Below the pieces are notes generated by a model. The model was not told the DNA's origin. It saw only the letters and a program-made list of their open reading frames with translations, and made no database searches. From Rubrivivax sp. (GTDB lineage: Bacteria > Pseudomonadota > Gammaproteobacteria > Burkholderiales > Burkholderiaceae_C), in assembly GCA_022843905.1 (NCBI GenBank), contig JALHMT010000040.1, forward strand, positions 1 through 49,440: a stretch of 49,440 nt of DNA, given 5' to 3'. A program made the position numbers and the translations under genes. This document shows, piece by piece, positions 33,400 to 43,395 of this stretch. Numbering within the stretch: the first letter of the stretch is position 1; each line of letters begins with the position of its first letter.

Positions 33400-34153
33400 A
33401 CTTCTCCAAGCCCGCCGCGTCTTGGAAGCCGCGGCGTTGCTGCTGGCCTTGCAGGCTGCCTCGGTTTTCGCTCAGTCACCGAAGACCCCGGTGACCGATG
33501 CAGATGTCGCACGCGCGGCGCGCAATCATCCGGTCATCACCGACAAGGAGATCGACGCGGCGCGACGCAAGCACCGCATGCCCACCGACGAAGAACTCGC
33601 ACGGGTGCCCGTTCCCTCTGCGCCGCGCATCGACGCTCTGCCGCAGCCGCAGACCCAGGGAAAGATCGACCTTGGCGCCATCGCCGGCGGCTTCGATGCA
33701 ATGGGCTCCCCAGACCCTGCCAAGGCTGGCATCCCCGTGGGCCCAACGCTCCTGGTGTTCGTGAGCTTCTCGATGCCCGAGCCGGCGCTGGAGCGCCTGG
33801 TCGACCAAGCTGCACGCACTGGAGCAACTCTGGTGCTGCGCGGCCTGGTCGAGGACTCGATGCAGAAGACCGTCGCCCGTGTGCAGCGCGTGATCGGCCA
33901 GCGCAAGGTCGGCTTCCAGATCGACCCACAGGCTTTCGACCGCTTCGCGATCGCCGCCACTCCCTCCTTCGTGCTGATCAAGGACCGGTCAGTGCCAACC
34001 CCCTGCTCGGCAGGGGCGTGTTTCTCGGCAGACAGCTTTGCCCTGGCCGCCGGCGACGTGAGCATCGACTACGCGCTGCGATTCATCCAGCGGACCGCGC
34101 CGAAGTACTCGCGCGAAGCACAGGTCTTTCTGGCCAAGATGAAAGGAGGTTGA
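33386..34153 (+). CDS. trbC: TrbC-like pilus assembly protein
   Basis: The 255-residue protein starts at GTG 33386, with AGAGGAA five bases upstream; a TTG follows directly. After a signal peptide it has a charged linker and the TrbC_Ftype/TraW-like thioredoxin fold (LLVFVSFSMPEPALERLVDQ, GATLVLRGLVEDS, IDPQAFDRFAI, ATPSFVLI). The start inside traU suggests translational coupling. It is in the canonical place between traU and traN. Confidence 0.88.
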   Translation: MLATELLQARRVLEAAALLLALQAASVFAQSPKTPVTDADVARAARNHPVITDKEIDAARRKHRMPTDEELARVPVPSAPRIDALPQPQTQGKIDLGAIAGGFDAMGSPDPAKAGIPVGPTLLVFVSFSMPEPALERLVDQAARTGATLVLRGLVEDSMQKTVARVQRVIGQRKVGFQIDPQAFDRFAIAATPSFVLIKDRSVPTPCSAGACFSADSFALAAGDVSIDYALRFIQRTAPKYSREAQVFLAKMKGG

Positions 34154-34159
34154 ACCGTG

Positions 34160-36577
34160 ATGTTCAAGCGCCTGATCGTCTGGGTCATGACCCAGGCTCT
34201 GATCCTCGCTCAGACCGCTGCGATCGCACAGACCTCGCATGACCAGGGCGTCGCCGCGGGGCGAGCGGCCAACACCACCATCAGGGGCATGGTGAACCAA
34301 CCCTCTGCGACAGGTGTCGTGCCCGGGTACACCACCACGCCTCCCGAGGCCGCTTTGGCCGGACGCCCAGCCCTCGGGCCCGATGTGAGCGCCAAGCTGG
34401 CCGCATGTGCGGCGACGCCGAACGACCCCAGTTGCCAGGCGCTGCGGACGGCCATCACGTCTGCGAACACCCCTCGCCCCACGATCTCACCGAATGATCC
34501 CTCAGTTGCCGCAGCGTCACGCATCGCGCGCAACCCCTCACTGGATCTGGGGAGCCTTGCCTCCTACTACAGCGGCTGCACGACCACCGATGCCACCATC
34601 GCAACCCACACGGAGACTCGTGCCTGCGCTCGCTATGTGACCGCGGGCAGCTACACCTGCTCGAACTCGCTCAATGTCGCGGTCGATCGCACGACCACCT
34701 GCGCCCCCGGCGACTGGTTCGCGCAGGCGTCCTCTGGCTCAACTGCAGTCGCCACGCAGTGCCTGCCGGATCGACCGGACTCCAGTCAGCACTTTCGGGT
34801 CACCAGTTCCGGCACGCCGCTGGCGTTCTTCGACGTCGACATGACGACGTCGGTGATCACCCCGCAGCGGGTGGCGGTGATCGGCACCTCCTACAACTGG
34901 CCGAGCTTCACCCCCTCTGAACGAGGTGTCTACGTCGCAGACAAGTCGTGTTCCGGCACCACCTGCAGTCTCACCGCCATGATCGCCGACGACCCCGTCG
35001 AGTCGTGTACGGGCGGCTGGGAGTCGATGACCTGCACGACCATCCATCCTTTCATCGACGTCTACGCCGCCTGTCCCGCTGGAACCCAGAGCGGCAACAA
35101 CCTTCTCGTCACCACCTGCTCGTACGGTGGTGACGGGATGGAGTGCACCAGCTCACCGCTCAGTACCACCACTTGCTACAGCCCCAGCGGCTCGCCGGGG
35201 GACATCCAGGCAAGCGACATCACCGGCACCTTCTCGTCCCCCTACTGGCGCGCCAGCTCAACCCGAGCCGTGGTCGGCTGGGCACCGAATCCGGCATACG
35301 GTCCGATCCCGCAGATGCGGCTCTCGTACACCAAGCCCGCGACGACGTACACCGCCGCAGACACCTGGAACAACCAATGCCCCAGCCTCGCCGCCGACAG
35401 CCGGTGCTCGGTGGCAAGCGCACCTGTGTGCGTGGATGGCCCTGCAACGAAGGTGATCGACGGCGTATCTATCACCCGAGACTGCTGGCAGTACCAGAGC
35501 ACGATGAGTTGCGGCGGTACCTACACGGCCGATCAATGCGCGCCCCTGATCGCGGCTGGATGCACCCCGCTGTCGTCAACCTGCTCGCGCACCAATCCTG
35601 TGACGGGTGTCTGTGAGGCGTATCAGGACCAGTACACCTGCACGGTACCGAACGAGACGGTCACACAGGCGACGAACTGCCCGACCAACGTCTTCTGCCT
35701 GGGTACCAGCTGCTTCAACACGGCCTACACCAACGACGCCGACTTCGCCCGAACGATGTCGATGCTCGAAGCCGGGCGTGAGGCGGGCGTCTACCTCGAC
35801 AGTGACCGCATGCAGGTTTTCAAGGGGGAAGCCAACAGCTGCCGCGATCGCCTTCTCACCAACTGCTGCAACTCCGACGCATCTGGCCGCGGCATGACGA
35901 ACCAGAGCGTCTTCGGTGCAGGGTCTCGCCTGGTCTACGACATCCTGATGAACTCCGAGAACCGGCAGTTTGTCTACCAGGGCCTAAGCGCCTTGCTCAC
36001 GGGCGCTGGCTTCAGCGGCTCGTTCACCACCTACGGGGTGACGATCGCAGTCAACGGCACGGCACTTCCCGCCGGCTCCACCGTGCTGTACTCGTCCAGT
36101 GCGGTCGCTGGCGAAGGCTTCGTCATCGCGTTCGACCCGTGGACGCTGGTCATCGCAGCGGTCATCTACATCGTCCTTTCCCTGACCTCCTGCAACGAGA
36201 ACGAGGCCGTCCTGGCGCTCAAGGAGGGCGCGGGGCTGTGCCACAGCATCGGCAGCTACTGCTCGTCCTGCATTCGGATCCTCGGTTCCTGCGTCTCTTG
36301 CATCGAGCACACGACCGGGAAGTGCTGCTTCAACTCGATGCTCGCGCGCATCGTGAATGAACAGGGCCGCGGCCAGATCGGCAAGGGCTGGGGGGACGCG
36401 CGAAATCCCGACTGTTCCGGGTTCAGCATCTCGCAGCTCCAGTCCCTTGACTTCGCCCGCATGGACCTCAGCGAGTTCTATGCCTCGCTCGTCGCGAAGA
36501 GCCCCAACCTCTCAGCGATCCAGACCAACAACGGGGCACGGGTTCCGAGCTGCTACTTCGGCCAAGGGAAGTGCTGA
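34160..36577 (+). CDS. traN: TraN, Cys-rich mating-pair stabilisation protein
   Basis: The 805-residue outer-membrane protein has a signal peptide and a very Cys-rich body with the TraN pattern of SXT/IncHI systems (CTTDATIATHTETRACARYV, then LTNCCNSDASGRG and CSSCIRILGSCVSC near the end). It contacts the recipient. Residues about 140-500 are the variable recognition part in this family. I use ATG 34160 with AAGGAGGT upstream; GTG 34157 directly before it is equally well placed. Confidence 0.92.
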   Translation: MFKRLIVWVMTQALILAQTAAIAQTSHDQGVAAGRAANTTIRGMVNQPSATGVVPGYTTTPPEAALAGRPALGPDVSAKLAACAATPNDPSCQALRTAITSANTPRPTISPNDPSVAAASRIARNPSLDLGSLASYYSGCTTTDATIATHTETRACARYVTAGSYTCSNSLNVAVDRTTTCAPGDWFAQASSGSTAVATQCLPDRPDSSQHFRVTSSGTPLAFFDVDMTTSVITPQRVAVIGTSYNWPSFTPSERGVYVADKSCSGTTCSLTAMIADDPVESCTGGWESMTCTTIHPFIDVYAACPAGTQSGNNLLVTTCSYGGDGMECTSSPLSTTTCYSPSGSPGDIQASDITGTFSSPYWRASSTRAVVGWAPNPAYGPIPQMRLSYTKPATTYTAADTWNNQCPSLAADSRCSVASAPVCVDGPATKVIDGVSITRDCWQYQSTMSCGGTYTADQCAPLIAAGCTPLSSTCSRTNPVTGVCEAYQDQYTCTVPNETVTQATNCPTNVFCLGTSCFNTAYTNDADFARTMSMLEAGREAGVYLDSDRMQVFKGEANSCRDRLLTNCCNSDASGRGMTNQSVFGAGSRLVYDILMNSENRQFVYQGLSALLTGAGFSGSFTTYGVTIAVNGTALPAGSTVLYSSSAVAGEGFVIAFDPWTLVIAAVIYIVLSLTSCNENEAVLALKEGAGLCHSIGSYCSSCIRILGSCVSCIEHTTGKCCFNSMLARIVNEQGRGQIGKGWGDARNPDCSGFSISQLQSLDFARMDLSEFYASLVAKSPNLSAIQTNNGARVPSCYFGQGKC

Positions 36578-36580
36578 ACC

Positions 36581-36964
36581 ATGAAGCACCTACTGCTCTC
36601 AACCCTCCTTTCCTTAGTCTACGCCTCGGTCGCCATCGCCCAGCCCTCCGAAGGCGGCCGCCTGCCGGTCACCGACGTGCGAGTACTGATGATTGCTGCC
36701 ATCGATTCACCCACGGGCACTGCGCACGGCGTCCTCACCAGCAAGGATGCCGAGAGCATCACCCGCCACTTCAAGGCGACCGGGCCGATCCAGATCGACG
36801 TCTCAACGGTCAAGCGCTATGCCCAGGCGGGATGCGCGAGGCTCAAGGTGTCGTTCGCACAGGACGGAGTCCAACTGCCTGGACAGGCCGCACCTCGCAG
36901 AAACACCGTCGACTTCGGCATCAACTACTGCCGCGACGGCCAGCCGCCCAAGTCCCTCACCTGA
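36581..36964 (+). CDS. Small exported hypothetical protein
   Basis: The 127-residue protein has a signal peptide (YASVAIAQ) and a compact mature part (ITRHFKATGPIQIDVSTVKR, CARLKVSF, NYCRDGQPPKSL) with two Cys. Similar short exported proteins sit between traN and traF in related elements, but I cannot give a name. It starts three bases after the traN stop and is surely co-transcribed. Confidence 0.75.
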   Translation: MKHLLLSTLLSLVYASVAIAQPSEGGRLPVTDVRVLMIAAIDSPTGTAHGVLTSKDAESITRHFKATGPIQIDVSTVKRYAQAGCARLKVSFAQDGVQLPGQAAPRRNTVDFGINYCRDGQPPKSLT

Positions 36965-36974
36965 GGAGCTGCAC

Positions 36975-37862
36975 GTGACGCCCACTCGAAGCATCGCCAC
37001 GCTCGCCGCGGCCCTGATCGTGATCCAACCCGCCCTGGCTCGCGCGCAAGCGCAGACTGCAGCCGCTGTCACGCCTGCGCAGAGCTCCACTCCTCCCCGG
37101 TCACTCTTCTGGGACGACTTTCGTCGTGGCTGGCACTTCTACGAGGAGCCAGAGCCTGAGGCTCTTCCCCCGCCACCGGCGAAGCCGATGCCGCCAAGGC
37201 CCGAGGCCAAGCGCCGAGACACACGCGCACCGGAACTAATCGAGTTCGAACAGCTTCAGAAGCGACTCGAGGATTACCGCAACATCGCCATCATCCGACC
37301 GAGCGAGGAAAACGTCCGTCGCTACATGCAGCTCGAAGCGCAGGTGGTGCGCCAGGCAAGCTACTTCTCGGACGTGGCCCAGCGCGTGGCCTGGGCGACG
37401 CCGGACCTGGACATGACGCTGCAGGGACGTCCCGTGAACTCACGCGCAATCGAGGTCTTCGATCGCGAGCAGGCCACCAGCCGTGCCCAGTCCCTGACCG
37501 ATCTGGCTCGCACGCACGTCCTGTTCTTCTTCTTCCGCTCTGACTGCCCGTACTGCCATGCCTTTGCGCCAACGCTGGAGGCATTCAACGCGCGCTTCGG
37601 TATCCAGGTCGTCCCCATCAGCGTGGACGGCAAAGGGTTGCCCAACTTCCCGACTTTCCGCCGCGACAACGGCATCGCACGAACTCTGCAGGTCACTCAG
37701 GTGCCCGCCATCTACCTGGCGGAGCCATACACCGGAAAGATCACGCCGATCGGCTTCGGCGTGCTGTCCGAGTCGCAGCTCATCGAACGCATCGCGACCG
37801 TCGCAGCCCCTGGCGCCGACGCCTATGCACCGTCCATCACCAAGCGGGTCAACCTGCAGTAG
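36975..37862 (+). CDS. traF: TraF, thioredoxin-like conjugation protein
   Basis: The 295-residue protein starts at GTG 36975, with GAGGAG upstream. It has a signal peptide (LARAQA), the segment FWDDFRRGWHFYEEP typical of F-type TraF, and a thioredoxin domain with FFFRSDCPYCHAFAP (Cys 191 and 194) and VPAIYLAEP. Unlike F TraF, which lacks the redox Cys pair, this one keeps CPYC and may be an active thiol oxidoreductase. Confidence 0.92.
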   Translation: MTPTRSIATLAAALIVIQPALARAQAQTAAAVTPAQSSTPPRSLFWDDFRRGWHFYEEPEPEALPPPPAKPMPPRPEAKRRDTRAPELIEFEQLQKRLEDYRNIAIIRPSEENVRRYMQLEAQVVRQASYFSDVAQRVAWATPDLDMTLQGRPVNSRAIEVFDREQATSRAQSLTDLARTHVLFFFFRSDCPYCHAFAPTLEAFNARFGIQVVPISVDGKGLPNFPTFRRDNGIARTLQVTQVPAIYLAEPYTGKITPIGFGVLSESQLIERIATVAAPGADAYAPSITKRVNLQ

Positions 37863-37871
37863 GGAGACGAC

Positions 37872-39308
37872 ATGCCTACACGCATCCTATTCCGCAAACT
37901 GTTCGCGATGATCGTGGCCTACGCCGTGGCCCTTGCTGCGCCCTTGAGCTACGCCGGTGACCTCAATGCCGAGGTGAACACCATGTTCAACAACCTCGGT
38001 GCCATCGGCAACTACACCGCTCCGGGGGCGTTCAAAGGCCAGACCTTCAACACCTACACCGGCGGCAACCTCTACCTCCGCTCCCCCAACAAGACCTATC
38101 AACTGGCCGCCATCCAGTTCCCGACGGCCAAGGGCGGATGTGGCGGAATCGACCTCTTTGGCGGTTCGTTCTCCCACATCTCCGCCACCGAGTTCCGCAA
38201 CATGCTGAGGAACATCACGGCGGCCCTGCCCGGGATCGCATTTCAGCTCGCGCTCGAAGCGGTGTCTCCCCTGCTCGGCGGCCTGACCAAGTGGGCCAAA
38301 GGACTGGAGACCTGGATCAACAATGCGCGGATCAACTCCTGCGAGACCGCGACCGCGCTTGTGTCCTCCGCGGCCGAAGCGGTCGGCTACGACTCGCAGC
38401 GTGCCTGTGCGAAGCTGGCGCTCCAGATGGGCATGGAGACCGACATCGACGCCGCCATGCGCCGCTGCGCAACAGACAGCCCCTCGATCCTCGGCTCCGC
38501 CCGCTCGAGCGCCGATCCGAACATTGCCGCTCAAGCGCCCTTCGTTGGGAACTTCACCTGGCGCGCGCTCAAGTCGATCGACACCCTGGACGATCCCGCA
38601 CGCGAGCTCGTGATGAGCATCGTGGGCGCAGTGATCTTCCCGCCCGAGACAGCCAACCGAGATCCCGAGTACATCGGCCCGAGCATCACGACCGTGGCGC
38701 AGTTGCTCTACGGCCAGTCGGACGCCGCCGGCGGAAACATCAACCTGCAACTGCTCCGTTGCAACAACTACACCGATTGCGACACGGTGACCCGCGACAA
38801 CACCTACGTGCACCAGCCGCTCACCAAGAAGGTGTCCGACATCATGCAACTGATCTCGGACAACATCCGCTCCCGCACGGCAATTCCGAACAACTCCGCA
38901 GCCGTCGGCTTCGTCAACAGCACCAGCATCCCCGTCTGGCGCATGTTGTCGATCGGGAACACCATCCCGGGCTCCGGCCTCGCGGACATGATGATCGGCA
39001 ACTACCGCGAGGTCATCGCTGCCGACTACGCATTCACCTTCCTGAACCAGTTCGCGAACGTCGCGATCTCTGCCCTTACCAAGCAGCATCGTCTAAACGA
39101 GCGGCAGCGCAGCCTCGCTCACCAGCAGCGTGAGGACGTCCAGAAGTTCATGAACCTGCTTCAGCAGGAGCAGGCAACCCTGTATCGCAAGGTGACTGCG
39201 GTCTCCACCGTTGCCACGGACATGGAACGGCTAGAGCGCAACCTTCGCTCAAGTATGTCGCTGCACGCCCTGGACATGCTGGGCTACTCCAGCCGCAGCG
39301 CGAAGTAG
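37872..39308 (+). CDS. traH: TraH, periplasmic pilus assembly protein
   Basis: The 478-residue protein has a signal peptide (LSYAGDLNAEVNTMFN) and the TraH signature (GGNLYLRSPNKTYQLAAIQF, GCGGIDLFGGSFS, LLGGLTKWAKGLETWIN and a C-terminal coiled coil). It acts with TraF and TraW at the outer-membrane side. traG follows 28 bases later, after AACCCCGGGGGCC, a small palindrome. Confidence 0.95.
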   Translation: MPTRILFRKLFAMIVAYAVALAAPLSYAGDLNAEVNTMFNNLGAIGNYTAPGAFKGQTFNTYTGGNLYLRSPNKTYQLAAIQFPTAKGGCGGIDLFGGSFSHISATEFRNMLRNITAALPGIAFQLALEAVSPLLGGLTKWAKGLETWINNARINSCETATALVSSAAEAVGYDSQRACAKLALQMGMETDIDAAMRRCATDSPSILGSARSSADPNIAAQAPFVGNFTWRALKSIDTLDDPARELVMSIVGAVIFPPETANRDPEYIGPSITTVAQLLYGQSDAAGGNINLQLLRCNNYTDCDTVTRDNTYVHQPLTKKVSDIMQLISDNIRSRTAIPNNSAAVGFVNSTSIPVWRMLSIGNTIPGSGLADMMIGNYREVIAADYAFTFLNQFANVAISALTKQHRLNERQRSLAHQQREDVQKFMNLLQQEQATLYRKVTAVSTVATDMERLERNLRSSMSLHALDMLGYSSRSAK

Positions 39309-39336
39309 GACTGCACTCGAACCCCGGGGGCCAGAC

Positions 39337-42234
39337 ATGTGGGAGATCTTCGCCTATCACAACAGCGAAGCGTTGGAGGGCATCTTCAACGCCATCGCGG
39401 CGATCATGGCCTCTGGCACCTACCTGAGCGCCATAGCGGCAGTGGGATTCTGTGGCTTCGTCGCCGCCATGGTGGCCTACATGTTCCAGCCCGAGAAGCT
39501 CGTGGGTTGGAAGTGGCTCGTATCGGTCGTGCTGATTTACGGCGTGCTCTTCGTCCCCCGCGTCACGGTCGCCGTGGTGGACAAGACTGGCGGCACCCCC
39601 AACCGGATCATCGCGAACGTACCGTTCGGCATGGCGGCTCTCGGGGGCCTGACAAGCACCATTGGCAATGCAATCACAGAGCTCTTCGAGACTGCTTTTC
39701 AGACACTTCCCGGGCCCGCGGCACTACCAGGGGAACTGTCCTACCAGCAGAACGGCCTGATGTTCGGGAGTCGACTCATTCAGGAGACGCGGAGCGTCTC
39801 GATCCCGGATCCCGGAGTTCTGAACGACATCATCAACTTCGCCAACAACTGCACCGCATACGACATCGCCGACGGCACGATCTCAGCCAACGCATTCTCA
39901 ACGTCGGACAACTTGTGGGCTGCGATGGCGGCCACCAATCCAGCTCGCTTCACCGTCATCACGGCCGGCGCCGGGGTGACCACGACCACCTGCGACGCAG
40001 CCTATACATCCATCTCGGGCCGCCTGCCCGCACAGGTCAACGCGTTGACGGCGCGTCTTGGGCAAAAGTTGAACCCCGACCTCCCTGCGGCAGCAGCGCA
40101 GGCAGCGGTTCTCAATCAGATCCCACAGGCATACATCCGCTCCCAGATCGCAGGCGCTGCCGCCACAGCCGCTGACCTGATCCGCCAGAACGCTATCGTC
40201 AACGCAATCAACGATGCCGGCGAGATGGGCTGCCAGCGGATCAACGACCCGGCCTGCATGATGCTCGCCACCGGACGCGCACAGGCTGTTGCCGCCCAGA
40301 ACGCATCCTGGATCAACGGGGCCAAGATCTCGTCTCAAGCCCTTCCCGTCGTCCGCAATGTCGCGGAGGCCATGTGCTACGCGGTCTTTCCCCTCGTTGT
40401 CCTACTGCTCTTCGTATCGAGCGGGCGGACCACGATCATGATCCTCTCTGGCTATGCGATCGCCTTGGTGTCGATCCAGCTTTGGCCGCCACTCTTCGCG
40501 ATCCTCAACTACATGGCGACGCTGTATGGTCAGATCGACCAGGCTGCAGCTGCCGAGGTCGGGGGAGGAGTGAAGGCGCTCTCGCTACAAACGGCCTCAC
40601 CTATCTACTCGAACTCGATCTCCGCACAGGCGGTCGTGTCGTATCTGATCATTGGCATACCAATGCTCGCCTGGTCACTCGCCAACCGAATGGTCAACTT
40701 CGGATCCGCCGTGATGGGCGGCTTGCAGGGCCTTCAGGCTGCTTCGATGTCCGGCAACGCATCGGCAGCCGCTGCAACCGGCAACACCAGCATGGGCAAT
40801 GTCTCTATGGATCAGCGGACCATCAGCCCATCCACCTCAAACCCATGGGTGAGCCGCCAGCAAGACCTGGACGGCAACTGGGTGACGACAACTGCCAGCG
40901 GCGCGCAGGCCACTTCCTATCTGCGTAATGAAAGTGCGACCTCACGCGTTGTGTCGTCTCGAGTGACCCAGTCCTCAGTTCAAGAGGCCTCGAAATCCGT
41001 TGAGGCGGCACGTAGTGACGCGATATCTGCCTCGAGCGATCTTTCTTCTGTGCTTGTAGACACCATGTCTAGGGGCTCCAGTCGCTTCAGGTCCACCTCT
41101 CGCAACGACGGCGAGGCAATAAGCTCAAGCAGTGAATTGGGTGCGACGGCAGATCGCCTACGCGTAACGAGCGAGGCCGTCGCCAGGACTACCGGCCTGA
41201 GCGCACAGCAAGTCGCGAACATCGCGTTCCAACTGTCGGGCGGCGTTGGAACTCCAGGGATTAGTCCGCTCAAGGCAAGCGCAGGTGGAAGTGCAGGCAA
41301 GACCTACACCAGCACCCTGAATGACGCTGAGACAAAGGTGGCGAACGAGCTATCTGCAGATCAGCTCCGAGACTTCAAGTCGTTTGCAGAGCGGGCCACT
41401 CGTGACCAGTCATATGTGCGGGCGCTTGGCAGCGATCAACGCGAGGGTACGGAACTGGCTTCACGGCTGGCGACCGCAATTGGTCGCACCGAGACCGCTC
41501 AATCTACGCTGGCAGAGAGGTCAGCTGTCGCCGAGCGTCTCTCAAAGGCATACGAGACCGGCGAAGTACTGTCCATCGATCTTGCCCAACTTCCCGCCAA
41601 CTCCGACTTCATCAACCGCTACAACCGCCTCGCTGCTGAATACGGCTCAGACAGTCTTGCCCTTCAAGCAGCGATGGCGAGCGAGCTGGCTTCACGAGCG
41701 CTGCCCCCCACGAGAACCATGTCAGGCTCGGCGCTTCCATCCACCTTCTCGGATGTCCGAGATATCAACCGCGCCAACAGCGCGGATCCGATCTTTGCGA
41801 AGGCTCGGATTCAGGTGGCCGACAGTGCCAATGATCGATCCGTTGGATCGAGGATCGCAACCTCTGACCTAAGAGCACCAGTGGCATCCGGCCCTCTGTC
41901 GCAAGTCCGCGACGATGTTTCACGGCAGGTAGGGGACGGAAACGTTCGGCCAACGCAGGCGTCCACTTTTGATGAGCGCAATCAGATCGTCCGCAACCAG
42001 GACGGCACCATCTCAACGCGAAAGTCCCAAGTCCTTGGGAACGCTCGGCAGCTTCGCGGTGATGCAGCCGCGCTTGCTGAGAATGCGAAGGCGCTGCTAG
42101 ATGGTGGGGCTGATTCAGCGTTGCAGGCAGCCGCTGAGGCCAGGGAGCGCCAAACCGGTACTGAGAGGGCTCGAGCTATCGAGGCGACCAAAGAAGTACC
42201 AACCATGCTGCCAAAGGGAGGGCGTCGCCAATAG
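39337..42234 (+). CDS. traG: TraG, inner-membrane protein for assembly and mating-pair stability
   Basis: The 965-residue protein has an N-terminal membrane domain (helices near 20-45, 48-70 and about 345-385 and 430-450) and a long hydrophilic C-terminal part (from about 480) rich in Ser, Ala and Gln. It is the size of TraG of SXT/F. From about position 40,900 the base composition and codon use become less GC-rich than upstream, which continues into the next genes. In SXT and F the C-terminal part is the target of entry exclusion and varies between groups. Confidence 0.9.
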   Translation: MWEIFAYHNSEALEGIFNAIAAIMASGTYLSAIAAVGFCGFVAAMVAYMFQPEKLVGWKWLVSVVLIYGVLFVPRVTVAVVDKTGGTPNRIIANVPFGMAALGGLTSTIGNAITELFETAFQTLPGPAALPGELSYQQNGLMFGSRLIQETRSVSIPDPGVLNDIINFANNCTAYDIADGTISANAFSTSDNLWAAMAATNPARFTVITAGAGVTTTTCDAAYTSISGRLPAQVNALTARLGQKLNPDLPAAAAQAAVLNQIPQAYIRSQIAGAAATAADLIRQNAIVNAINDAGEMGCQRINDPACMMLATGRAQAVAAQNASWINGAKISSQALPVVRNVAEAMCYAVFPLVVLLLFVSSGRTTIMILSGYAIALVSIQLWPPLFAILNYMATLYGQIDQAAAAEVGGGVKALSLQTASPIYSNSISAQAVVSYLIIGIPMLAWSLANRMVNFGSAVMGGLQGLQAASMSGNASAAAATGNTSMGNVSMDQRTISPSTSNPWVSRQQDLDGNWVTTTASGAQATSYLRNESATSRVVSSRVTQSSVQEASKSVEAARSDAISASSDLSSVLVDTMSRGSSRFRSTSRNDGEAISSSSELGATADRLRVTSEAVARTTGLSAQQVANIAFQLSGGVGTPGISPLKASAGGSAGKTYTSTLNDAETKVANELSADQLRDFKSFAERATRDQSYVRALGSDQREGTELASRLATAIGRTETAQSTLAERSAVAERLSKAYETGEVLSIDLAQLPANSDFINRYNRLAAEYGSDSLALQAAMASELASRALPPTRTMSGSALPSTFSDVRDINRANSADPIFAKARIQVADSANDRSVGSRIATSDLRAPVASGPLSQVRDDVSRQVGDGNVRPTQASTFDERNQIVRNQDGTISTRKSQVLGNARQLRGDAAALAENAKALLDGGADSALQAAAEARERQTGTERARAIEATKEVPTMLPKGGRRQ

Positions 42235-42253
42235 CGCCGCCGGCACGTTCGCC

Positions 42254-42535
42254 CTAGAAGCGACCGTTCGCTCCCGGGCGCGGATGATTTTCTAGGTCAA
42301 GAACGTCGCCGGGATAGCGCTGCACACCTAGCTCGTCAGTGAAGGGATTCGAAACGTCATGCTTTGGAGTTTCCACTTCCGCGCGCGGCGCCGCTACCAG
42401 CACCACGGCGGCGGCGATGCCACCAAACATGAGCCAGAAGAATGCGATCACGAAGCCGGTGCGCTCCGAGACGGAAGCGGCCGCGAGACCACCCACGACG
42501 CAGAACGCGAGCGCTGCAAGCTTTAGCCGAGACAT
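42254..42535 (-). CDS. Small inner-membrane protein (candidate entry-exclusion factor)
   Basis: The 93-residue minus-strand frame starts at ATG 42535 with AGGT upstream. It has two hydrophobic segments (about 5-21 and 27-49) and a conserved-looking cytoplasmic tail (SNPFTDELGVQRYPGDVLDL). It stands directly after traG but on the other strand. In SXT and F the exclusion gene lies right after traG, so this is a candidate by place, size and membrane topology; no sequence similarity to Eex or TraS is claimed. Confidence 0.6.
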   Translation of the reverse strand: MSRLKLAALAFCVVGGLAAASVSERTGFVIAFFWLMFGGIAAAVVLVAAPRAEVETPKHDVSNPFTDELGVQRYPGDVLDLENHPRPGANGRF

Positions 42536-42633
42536 TGACGCCTACCTTGACGGAAACAATCAGCCACATCGGCCCTTCCGGGCCGAAGTCGAGATTCATA
42601 TACTGTCCTCGGGCCGCCGTCAAGGGAGCAGAC

Positions 42634-43245
42634 ATGACCTCTTGTAGATCCCCTCTCCGCACCACTGTCGTCGCACTTGCTGCGGCGACCGTGGTCAGTT
42701 CAACCTTCGCGGTTTCGCTGCGTCCGAACAAGGCCACTGACGACTCGGTCTGCGACCTTGCCCACGATACGAATCTCTATCTTGGGTCGAAGACCCTGGT
42801 CCCCTCGGTAGCTTCGAAGCGGGATCAAGTCGACGCATTCTTTAGGCTTGCAGCTACCTTCGTGGCAAGCAAGTGCAGGAATGGGCAGACGCTGATCTTG
42901 CAGGGTGCAACGGCGAGCAGTATTGACGTCCAATCACTGACCGAGGTTGCAAACTCAGCATGTGCGGTTGCTAGTGTTGTGCGCACTGAGGTCAAGCTGC
43001 CGCTTGGCGACGTTACCCAGCCCGGCTTTGAACTGCGATGCACAGTCCTCAAGCATGACGAGCTTGTTGTAAAGCTCAATGATCTGGAGCGCTCCGATCC
43101 GATGGAATCACTGAAGGCCCGATTGGCCGCTGCTGCGCAGCAGGCCGATCGAGGCCCTTCGAAGACTGACACCAACTCCCAGGCTAAGAAGGACTGCGAC
43201 AAGATGACGTTGTCGTCGATTCTTCAAGGCGGCTCCTGCAAGTAG
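42634..43245 (+). CDS. Exported hypothetical protein
   Basis: The 203-residue protein begins at ATG 42634, with AAGGGAG upstream. It has a signal peptide (VVSSTFAVS) and a Cys-containing mature part (DSVCDLAHDT, SKCRNGQTLILQ, CAVASVVRTEVKLPLG) with a Lys/Gln-rich C-terminus. The composition is lower in GC than that of the mating-pair genes, as in the end of traG. I recognise no family. It diverges from the small membrane protein and lies before regulon promoter D. Confidence 0.65.
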   Translation: MTSCRSPLRTTVVALAAATVVSSTFAVSLRPNKATDDSVCDLAHDTNLYLGSKTLVPSVASKRDQVDAFFRLAATFVASKCRNGQTLILQGATASSIDVQSLTEVANSACAVASVVRTEVKLPLGDVTQPGFELRCTVLKHDELVVKLNDLERSDPMESLKARLAAAAQQADRGPSKTDTNSQAKKDCDKMTLSSILQGGSCK

Positions 43246-43304
43246 TTTCCCTGGTGACCGCCACGCGCTGTGCACCAGGCCGCCGTTTGACCGCCGTTTT
43301 TCGA

Positions 43305-43357
43305 GGGGGTTTGCACCCCCCTTTCGAGTGGCACGTGCGAGCCTGTCGATCTATCTT
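43305..43357 (+). promoter_or_regulatory. Shared regulon promoter, copy D (S49 peptidase)
   Basis: Five G (43305-43309), CCTTTCGAGTGG (43320-43331) with TTT 13 nt after the run, and TATCTT (43352-43357) 30 nt further. In this copy the G-run also pairs with a C-run (43316-43321). The start near 43364 gives a 32-nt leader for ATG 43396. Confidence 0.6.
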
Positions 43358-43395
43358 CTTGTCCTCGGCACAGGCCGCCTGGCAAGGAGAGCACG

